This document shows positions 58,385 to 64,000 of a DNA stretch of 64,000 nt, piece by piece. This DNA is from Lachnospiraceae bacterium UBA3310. Lineage in GTDB: Bacteria; Bacillota; Clostridia; Lachnospirales; Lachnospiraceae. A model generated the notes under the pieces. The model did not search any database. It worked only from the letters and a program-made list of their open reading frames with translations, and was not told where the DNA came from. Both the position numbers and the translations under genes were made by a program. How positions within the stretch are numbered: the first letter of the stretch is position 1; each line of letters begins with the position of its first letter. The stretch covers positions 62,001-126,000 of the forward strand of contig DESQ01000042.1 of the NCBI GenBank assembly GCA_002361355.1. The letters are read 5' to 3'.

Positions 58385-59284
58385 ATGGAACAGCAGGAAA
58401 TGAATCAAATTCTGGGAAAGGCGGAAGTTCTGATCGAAGCCCTTCCCTACATTCAGAAATTCAACAGAAAGATCATTGTGGTCAAGTATGGCGGCAGCGC
58501 TATGAGCAATGAGGAACTGCAGCGCAACGTGATCAAGGATGTGACGCTTCTGAAACTGGTTGGTTTTAAGCCGATCATTGTCCATGGCGGCGGCAAGGAG
58601 ATCAGCCGCTGGGTCGGCAAAGTCGGTAAGGAGGCCCGATTTGTGAACGGCCTTCGGGTGACGGACGAAGAGACCATGGAGATCGCGGAGATGGTTCTGA
58701 ATAAGGTCAATAAAAACCTCGTCAGGATGGTGGAAGAGCTGGGTGTCAGGGCTGTCGGTATCAGCGGCAAGGATGCGGGGCTGTTGCAGTGCAAGAAGAG
58801 ATATTCGGACGGTGAAGATATCGGTTATGTGGGAGAGATCTGCGGCGTTGACCCGAAGGTACTCTATGATCTTCTGGAGAAGGATTTCCTGCCCATCGTG
58901 GCGCCTATCGGTCTGGACGATCAGTTTTTGACCTATAATATTAACGCGGACGACGCGGCCTGTGCCATCGCCAAGGCTGTGGGGGCGGATAAGCTGGTGT
59001 TCCTCACGGACATCGAGGGGCTGTATAAGGATATCAACGACAAGTCCAGTTTTATCTCAAGGCTGACGGCAACCCAGGCGGAAGAATTGATTGCCAGTGG
59101 CTGCATCGGCGGCGGTATGCTTCCGAAGCTCGGAAACTGCACGGATGCGATCAGAGAGGGCGTCAACAGAGTGCATATTCTGGACGGACGGATCGCCCAC
59201 TGCCTGCTGTTGGAGATCTTTACCGATCACGGTATCGGGACGGCGATTATCGCGGATAAGGACAGGGAGACAATGATTGGCTGA
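58385..59284 (+). CDS. argB: Acetylglutamate kinase
   Basis: 299 residues. Phosphorylates N-acetylglutamate with ATP, usually the arginine-inhibited step. [12 protein letters not shown] (ATP-binding Lys), [37 protein letters not shown] [23 protein letters not shown] and [12 protein letters not shown]. The N-terminal extension before the first strand suits an arginine-sensitive hexameric form, which is inference. The ribosome site is weak (AGAAGAAAAG). Confidence 0.96.
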   Translation: MEQQEMNQILGKAEVLIEALPYIQKFNRKIIVVKYGGSAMSNEELQRNVIKDVTLLKLVGFKPIIVHGGGKEISRWVGKVGKEARFVNGLRVTDEETMEIAEMVLNKVNKNLVRMVEELGVRAVGISGKDAGLLQCKKRYSDGEDIGYVGEICGVDPKVLYDLLEKDFLPIVAPIGLDDQFLTYNINADDAACAIAKAVGADKLVFLTDIEGLYKDINDKSSFISRLTATQAEELIASGCIGGGMLPKLGNCTDAIREGVNRVHILDGRIAHCLLLEIFTDHGIGTAIIADKDRETMIG

Positions 59285-59313
59285 AAAGACAGTTACAGGA
59301 TAAAAGAGGTAGA

Positions 59314-60531
59314 ATGATGAGCGCAGAAATGCAAAATTATATTGATGAGGCGGAGAAGGCTCTGCTTCACACATACAACCGTTATCAGGTGGTGTTTGAC
59401 AAGGGAGAGGGCGTGTACCTCTACGATGTGGATGGGAAAAAATATCTGGATTTTGTTGCGGGAATCGCCGTGTTCGCGCTGGGGTATCACAATGAGGAAT
59501 ACAACGACGCGCTGAAAGGCCAGATTGATAAAATTATCCATACTTCCAATTATTATTACAATGTGCCAGCCATTGAGGCGGCAAAAAGGATCAAGGAAGT
59601 TTCCGGCATGGATCGCGTCTTTTTTACGAACAGCGGCGCGGAAGCCGTGGAGGGCGCGATCAAAACAGCGCGCAAATATGCATGGTTAAAGGACGGGCGT
59701 ACGGATCATGAAATCATTGCCATGAACCATTCCTTCCACGGACGCACCATGGGAGCTTTATCCGTGACGGGAAATCCCCATTACAGAGAGGCTTTTGAGC
59801 CTATGATCGGCAATATCAAATTTGCCGACTTGAACGATTTTGACAGCGTGATGGCGCAGGTGACGGACAGAACCTGTGCGATCCTGTTTGAGACCGTGCA
59901 GGGGGAAGGCGGTATTTATCCGGCGTCGGAAGAATTTATGAAAAAAGTCAGGGCGCTTTGCGATGAGCGGGATATTTTGATGATTCTGGATGAAATTCAG
60001 TGCGGCATGGGGCGGACAGGCCATATGTTCGCATGGCAGCGCTACGGTATCAAACCGGATGTGATGACGACGGCGAAGGCGCTTGGCTGCGGTGTGCCGG
60101 TGGGCGCCTTTTTGATGACGGAGAAGGTGGGGAGCGCCTCTTTAGTGGCGGGAGATCACGGCACGACCTACGGCGGCAATCCCCTGGCATGCACGGCGGT
60201 CTGCAAAGTGATCGAGCTGTTTGAAAAGCAGGAGGTGCCCGCCAATGCTGCAAAGGTCGGCGCTTATCTGGAAAAGCGCCTTGACGAAATTGTGGCAGAG
60301 TTTTCCAGCGTGCAGACAAGGCGCGGTGTAGGGCTTTTGCAGGGACTTGTGTTTGACAAGCCGGTAGGCGATATCATCAAACGTGCCATGGACAAGGGGC
60401 TGGTGTTGATCAATGCAGGGACGAACATCATTCGCTTTGTGCCGCCTCTGGTCATAGAGGAGAAACATGTGGACGACATGATTGGGATTCTGCGTGAGTG
60501 TATTGCAGAGGCAGAAGGAGAGCAGCAGTGA
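59314..60531 (+). CDS. argD: Acetylornithine aminotransferase
   Basis: 405 residues. PLP-dependent class III aminotransferase converting acetylglutamate semialdehyde to acetylornithine. FFTNSGAEAVEGAIKTARK, NHSFHGRTMGAL, LFETVQGEGGIYP, LDEIQCGMGRTG, and the PLP Lys in VMTTAKALGCGVPVGA. AGAGGTAGA precedes tandem ATGs. Its stop overlaps the GTG start of the next gene. Confidence 0.96.
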   Translation: MMSAEMQNYIDEAEKALLHTYNRYQVVFDKGEGVYLYDVDGKKYLDFVAGIAVFALGYHNEEYNDALKGQIDKIIHTSNYYYNVPAIEAAKRIKEVSGMDRVFFTNSGAEAVEGAIKTARKYAWLKDGRTDHEIIAMNHSFHGRTMGALSVTGNPHYREAFEPMIGNIKFADLNDFDSVMAQVTDRTCAILFETVQGEGGIYPASEEFMKKVRALCDERDILMILDEIQCGMGRTGHMFAWQRYGIKPDVMTTAKALGCGVPVGAFLMTEKVGSASLVAGDHGTTYGGNPLACTAVCKVIELFEKQEVPANAAKVGAYLEKRLDEIVAEFSSVQTRRGVGLLQGLVFDKPVGDIIKRAMDKGLVLINAGTNIIRFVPPLVIEEKHVDDMIGILRECIAEAEGEQQ

Positions 60532-62048
60532 CTCTGAAAAAAAGATTGATTATGATCCTTGCGATCGCGCTGATTGCGGGCGGGCTCTACGGCGCGGGAA
60601 AATTTGGGCTGTCGGTGCGGTCTGAGAAGACGGAAGCGGAAGTGGAGGCGGAGGAATCCCTCTTCGGACGCAGGGAAACCCTGTATCTGTGGTATGCGGA
60701 TGAGACACTCACGGATTATCTGAACAGTGTGGCTGTCTCCTACAGCGACTATCAGGACGAGGTGCGTGTGGTTCCGGTATATACGCAGGGATTAGAGTAT
60801 CTGGAGACGATCAATCAGGCTTCCCTGCAGACGGAGGAAGTGCCTGATTTGTATATTGTCAGCAATGATTCTCTGGAAAAGGCGTATCTGGCCGGGCTTG
60901 CCAGCGAGGTACAGCTTCCGGAGGGCGTTCTTCCCATGGCGGATATGCTGCCGCAGGCGGCGGTTCGTGCGGTGACTTATCACGAAAAACAGATCGGCTA
61001 TCCGTTCTACTATGAGACAAGCTGTCTCCTCTACAACAGAACCTATCTGGAAGACTGGGCCAGAGCGCAGATTGAGGCACAGCGGGATCAGGCGCTGGCG
61101 GAAGATGCGCAGGAGCAGGCAGACAACGGTGACGTGGACGAAGAGATTCAGGATGCGCCGGAGCAGGCGGAAGTCTCCGGTGAGGACGTGAATGCGAAGG
61201 TGGAGGAAACCGTTCCCCAGACGATAGACGAAATTCTGGCATTTGCCGATGTTTACGACGCACCGGAACAGGTGGAGGCCATCTTCAAGTGGGATGTGTC
61301 GGATATCTTTTACAATTACTTTATTGTGGGAAAATATATAGACGTAGGCGGTGAAAACGGCGACAATGCGGATTCCATTCATATTTACAATGAAAATGCG
61401 ATTCGGGCGCTCAGAGTCTATCAGAACCTGAACCAGTTTTTCTCTATTGACACGAAAGAGATCAGTTACGATGGCGTTTTGCAGGACTTTCTGGACGGAA
61501 AGATTGTCTACACGGTGGCTACTTCGGACGCTTTGTCAAAATTGGAGAAGGCCCGTGAGGAAGGAGAGTTCGCCTATGAGTACGGCGTGTCCAGAGTGCC
61601 CGATGTGAGTGGGGAACTGGAGTCCGCCTCCCTGTCTGTGACGCAGTGTGTGGGGATCAACGGTTATTCCACCAAAAAGAAAATGGCGAACGATTTCGCC
61701 GTGTATCTGACGCAGTATAACACGGATGATCTCTATGCAAGGACAGGCAAACTTCCTGTGCACAGTGAGGGAAAGACCTATGACGATCCAAACGCGGCGG
61801 CTTTTCTGGAGGAATACGGTCGTTCGGTGCCTATGCCGAAGATGATAGAGACAAGTAATTTTTGGGTGGAACTGGAGATTGCCTTTGCCAAAATCTGGGA
61901 CGGCGATGACGCTAACGATGCACTGAAAGCGTTATCCGAACAGATTATGGGGCAGGTACTCGGAGAGGCATATACGGAGGAGTATATTGACGTGCCCATT
62001 CCCGTGGAGGAGGAAGAGATTTTAGAAGAGGACAGCGGCGAAGAATAA
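60528..62048 (+). CDS. Extracellular solute-binding-like protein without transporter partners
   Basis: 506 residues from GTG 60528 (AGGAG upstream, GTGA overlap with argD). One N-terminal membrane segment (about 4-25), no lipobox Cys. The body resembles a carbohydrate-type solute-binding protein: LYLWYADETLTDYLN, PDLYIVSNDSLEKAYLAGL, GYPFYYETSCLLYN and VAVYLTQYN-like segments. An acidic Gln/Glu/Asp insertion (about 180-230) interrupts the domain. No permease or ATPase gene is adjacent, so binding or sensing without transport is possible. Confidence 0.75.
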   Translation: MTLKKRLIMILAIALIAGGLYGAGKFGLSVRSEKTEAEVEAEESLFGRRETLYLWYADETLTDYLNSVAVSYSDYQDEVRVVPVYTQGLEYLETINQASLQTEEVPDLYIVSNDSLEKAYLAGLASEVQLPEGVLPMADMLPQAAVRAVTYHEKQIGYPFYYETSCLLYNRTYLEDWARAQIEAQRDQALAEDAQEQADNGDVDEEIQDAPEQAEVSGEDVNAKVEETVPQTIDEILAFADVYDAPEQVEAIFKWDVSDIFYNYFIVGKYIDVGGENGDNADSIHIYNENAIRALRVYQNLNQFFSIDTKEISYDGVLQDFLDGKIVYTVATSDALSKLEKAREEGEFAYEYGVSRVPDVSGELESASLSVTQCVGINGYSTKKKMANDFAVYLTQYNTDDLYARTGKLPVHSEGKTYDDPNAAAFLEEYGRSVPMPKMIETSNFWVELEIAFAKIWDGDDANDALKALSEQIMGQVLGEAYTEEYIDVPIPVEEEEILEEDSGEE

Positions 62049-62072
62049 TTACCGGTTGAGACGGACATGATA

Positions 62073-62102
62073 AGACAAGACGGCATCTGCCGTCTTGTCT
62101 TG
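62073..62102 (+). terminator. Strong hairpin after the solute-binding-like gene
   Basis: AAGACAAGACGGCA (62073-62086), loop TC, TGCCGTCTTGTCTT (62089-62102): a perfect 14-bp inverted repeat. It lacks a long T-run, ending TTGGTTT. Confidence 0.65.
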
Positions 62103-62109
62103 GTTTGCG

Positions 62110-62217
62110 CGCATAAGCAGAGCAGGAAGGCTTACGAAGCAGGCATCATGCTTCGGGAGGCTTGCGGCGAGCAACGCGAACGAGAAATGCAAGGCATTTC
62201 GAGTCTGCTTATGCGCA
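62110..62217. repeat. 108-base multi-hairpin palindromic element
   Basis: GCGCATAAGCAGA (62110-62122) is a perfect 13-bp inverted repeat of TCTGCTTATGCGC (62205-62217). Inside lie CGAAGCA/TGCTTCG (62136-62142, 62150-62156), TTGC/GCAA (62163-62166, 62172-62175) and GAAATGC/GCATTTC (62185-62191, 62195-62201). It sits between a terminator and a transporter gene. It could be a structured RNA leader or a small mobile palindromic repeat. Confidence 0.55.
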
Positions 62218-62240
62218 GGAAGTGTCTACAGGAGGTAATT

Positions 62241-62672
62241 ATGGCAGGATTTTGGATCGCGGTATTATCCGGTGCGCTGATGAGCGTGCAGGGCGTCTTC
62301 AATACACAGGTCACGAAGCAGTCGGGAATCTGGGTGGCGAACGCTTTTGTGCAGCTTACGGCGCTTTTGGTCTGTCTGGCCGTCTGGCTCGCGGCAGACC
62401 GTTCTTCCTTCACCGCTCTTTTTCAGGTGGAACCGAAATATATGCTGCTTGGCGGCGTCATCGGTACGTTTATCACCTATACGGTGATTAAGAGTATGGA
62501 AATGCTGGGGCCTGCGCGTTCCGCAATGTTTATTGTGGTATCCCAGTTGATCCTCGCTTATCTGATCGAGCTTTTTGGGCTTTTCGGCGTGGAGAAACAG
62601 CCGGTGGAGACAAAAAAATTGCTGGGAATGGGAATTATGATCGCCGGAATCGTTATTTTTAAGTGGACATAG
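62241..62672 (+). CDS. Small DMT-family transporter (YdcZ/DUF606 type)
   Basis: 143 residues with four to five membrane segments. FWIAVLSGALMSVQGVFNTQ, NAFVQLTALLVCLAVW, LLGGVIGTFITYTVI and GPARSAMFIVVSQLILAYLIE match the YdcZ/DUF606 group, half-size relatives of the drug/metabolite transporters. Substrate unknown. ATG 62241 follows AGGAGGTAATT; the frame is open upstream through the palindromic element but without a ribosome site. Confidence 0.88.
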   Translation: MAGFWIAVLSGALMSVQGVFNTQVTKQSGIWVANAFVQLTALLVCLAVWLAADRSSFTALFQVEPKYMLLGGVIGTFITYTVIKSMEMLGPARSAMFIVVSQLILAYLIELFGLFGVEKQPVETKKLLGMGIMIAGIVIFKWT

Positions 62673-62692
62673 GGAGAGATTTATCATACAAT
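62664..62692 (+). promoter_or_regulatory. Sigma-A-type promoter for the ComEA-like gene
   Basis: TGGACA (62664-62669), 17-base spacer, TACAAT (62687-62692). It overlaps the end of the transporter gene. Confidence 0.5.
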
Positions 62693-62751
62693 AAAAATAC
62701 GGCGCATAGCGGGAACCTCCCACAGAGTCAGTGAGACTCGGAAGGGAGACT

Positions 62752-63411
62752 ATGCAGGATAGAAAGAAAAGAATACATGCAAAAAAGATACGGCACGCGG
62801 GGCTGTTACTGGCTGTGCTGTTGTTGTTTGCCGGCTGTACGAAGAAGGAGGAGCTTCTGCTTTTGCGTGAGGAGAGTGCTTCTTTGGACGACGGAAAAGA
62901 AGGGACGGAGGAAAGCCCGGATGTTCCGGATGCGGCAGCGCCTGCTAAGAAAGAACCGGCTGTGATTTATGTCCACGTCTGCGGTGCGGTAGTGCAGTCA
63001 GGCGTCTATGAGTTGGAGGCGGGAAGCCGGGTCTATGAGGCAGTGCAGGCAGCAGGCGGATTCGCAGAAGGGGCGGACGAGAATTATGTAAACCAGGCGC
63101 AGGAACTGGAAGATGGGATCAGGCTCGTCATTCCCACGCTGGAGGAAGCGGCCAAAGCCCGTGCAGGAGAGCTTTCGGGCGAGGCAGTGCAGGAGAATGC
63201 AGCGAATGACAGTGACGGCAGGATCAATATCAATACGGCGTCCGAGGCAAAACTTTGTGAGATTCCGGGAATCGGTGCGACGAGGGCGGCGGCAATCGCG
63301 GCCTACAGGGAATCCCACGGCGGGTTTCAGAAGCCTGAGGATATCATGAAGGTGAGCGGTATCAAGGAAGGCATGTACGAAAAAATAAAAGACAGCATCA
63401 GTGTAAACTAG
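62752..63411 (+). CDS. comEA: ComEA-like DNA-binding lipoprotein (SLBB plus helix-hairpin-helix)
   Basis: 219 residues. N-terminal signal with lipobox LLLFAGCTKK (Cys about 28), an acidic linker, an SLBB domain (IYVHVCGAVVQSGVYELEAG, AGGFAEGADENYVN) and a C-terminal helix-hairpin-helix pair (ININTASEAKLCEIPGIGATRAA is split here as NTASEAKLCEIPGIGA and GGFQKPEDIMKVSGIKE). ComEA binds DNA outside the membrane for uptake; most are anchored by a transmembrane helix, here by a lipid. ATG 62752 follows GGAAGGGAG. No comEC is in the window. Confidence 0.88.
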   Translation: MQDRKKRIHAKKIRHAGLLLAVLLLFAGCTKKEELLLLREESASLDDGKEGTEESPDVPDAAAPAKKEPAVIYVHVCGAVVQSGVYELEAGSRVYEAVQAAGGFAEGADENYVNQAQELEDGIRLVIPTLEEAAKARAGELSGEAVQENAANDSDGRININTASEAKLCEIPGIGATRAAAIAAYRESHGGFQKPEDIMKVSGIKEGMYEKIKDSISVN

Positions 63412-63430
63412 AAAAGGCAGGGCGGGGAGT

Positions 63431-64000
63431 ATGGCGCAGAAAGTTTTGATAGTGGATGATGAGAAATTGATCGTGAAGGGGATCAGGTTCAGTCTGGAAC
63501 AGGACGGTATGGAAGTGGATTGTGCCTATGACGGGGAGGAGGCTCTGAGACTGGCGGAGCAAAATTCCTACGATATGATTCTCCTCGATGTGATGCTCCC
63601 GAAAATGACAGGGTTTGAGGTATGCCAGCAGATTCGCGGTTTCTCCAATGTACCTATTGTTATGTTAACCGCAAAAGGCGACGATATGGACAAAATTTTA
63701 GGGCTGGATTACGGTGCGGATGATTATATCACGAAGCCCTTTAATATCCTGGAAGTAAAGGCGAGAATCAAAGCAATTATGCGCAGGACAAACCGTCAGG
63801 GACAGAAACGCGAAGAGCCGGCCAAGATGGTGGAACGGGGCGATATGCGGGTGGACTGCGAGGGCAGGAGAGTGTATATCAAAGACCGGGAGATCAACCT
63901 GACAGTCAAGGAGTATGAAGTGTTGGAGCTTTTGATCAGGAACGCGGGGAAGGTTTACGGCAGGGAGGAGTTGCTGCGCCTGGTATGGGGAAACGACTAT
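63431..64000 (+). CDS. OmpR/PhoB-family response regulator, 3' end outside window
   Basis: 190 codons are visible from ATG 63431 (GGGGAG upstream) to the window end with no stop. Receiver: VLIVDDEKLIVKGI, MILLDVMLPKMTGFEV (phospho-acceptor Asp about 53), VMLTAKGDD and ITKPFN. The winged-helix DNA-binding domain begins about residue 135 (VYIKDREINLTVKEYEVLELL, here interrupted at VWGNDY). Only about 40 residues should be missing. A cognate kinase is expected just downstream. Confidence 0.9.
   Translation, partial: MAQKVLIVDDEKLIVKGIRFSLEQDGMEVDCAYDGEEALRLAEQNSYDMILLDVMLPKMTGFEVCQQIRGFSNVPIVMLTAKGDDMDKILGLDYGADDYITKPFNILEVKARIKAIMRRTNRQGQKREEPAKMVERGDMRVDCEGRRVYIKDREINLTVKEYEVLELLIRNAGKVYGREELLRLVWGNDY

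Overview
The window looks like chromosomal DNA of an endospore-forming anaerobic Firmicute, most likely a Lachnospiraceae (Clostridium cluster XIVa) member. The reasons are the spoVA sporulation genes, strong AGGAGG-type ribosome binding sites with some GTG/TTG starts, sigma-A-like promoters, families typical of that group (DUF512 radical-SAM-like protein, DUF5721, TetM-like GTPases carrying a NYN domain, SpoIIE-type phosphatases) and roughly 50% GC. This assignment is inference from gene content. No rRNA, tRNA, CRISPR array, prophage or intact insertion sequence was seen, and no gene-free stretch exceeds about 300 bases.

Layout. 1-1828: 3' part of spoVAA, then spoVAB, spoVAC and a small conserved gene. 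1927-5553: DUF512 protein, acetyltransferase, chemotaxis-type transducer. 5664-8369: ribosome-protection GTPase fused to a Rae1/YacP-like NYN nuclease domain. 8464-11722: VanRS-like two-component pair. 11717-18240 (minus strand): REC-HD-GYP protein and two hybrid kinases, one ending in a DegV lipid-binding domain. 18429-28700: SUV3-like helicase, phosphopantetheinyl transferase, hydrolase, a sensor-GGDEF-EAL protein, DUF218 protein, secreted protein, TPR lipoprotein. 28733-31203: Nudix-like protein, pyrF, spoVAD. 31405-37800: a partner-switching/phosphorelay module (STAS, anti-sigma-type kinase, hybrid kinase, REC, two PP2C phosphatases). 38051-39608: small gene, RidA, shikimate kinase, spoVAE. 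39816-41850: sigma factor operon with membrane proteins. 41865-45695: DUF5721, DegV, LytTR regulator, DUF1294, argG. 45951-52554: accessory stretch of small, often AT-richer genes with two decayed genes. 52621-60531: argC, dCMP deaminase, YbaK-like deacylase, acetyltransferase, coiled-coil protein, nucleotidyltransferase, argJ, argB, argD. 60528-64000: orphan solute-binding-like protein, small DMT transporter, ComEA-like lipoprotein, and an OmpR-type regulator cut by the window end.

How the genes fit together. Three themes dominate. First, signal transduction: four hybrid or classical kinases, several response regulators, cyclic-di-GMP turnover domains (HD-GYP, GGDEF-EAL) and a partner switch. 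Second, arginine biosynthesis from glutamate (argJ, argB, argC, argD) plus argG, split by an accessory stretch and decorated with a repeated 10-mer. Third, spore dipicolinate transport (spoVA), whose genes sit in three separate places rather than in one operon.

The most unusual items are the GTPase-Rae1 fusion, the kinase-REC-DegV fusion, a sigma factor whose only well-placed start is ATT behind a highly structured leader, and the phased GTTTACATAA repeats in the arg cluster.
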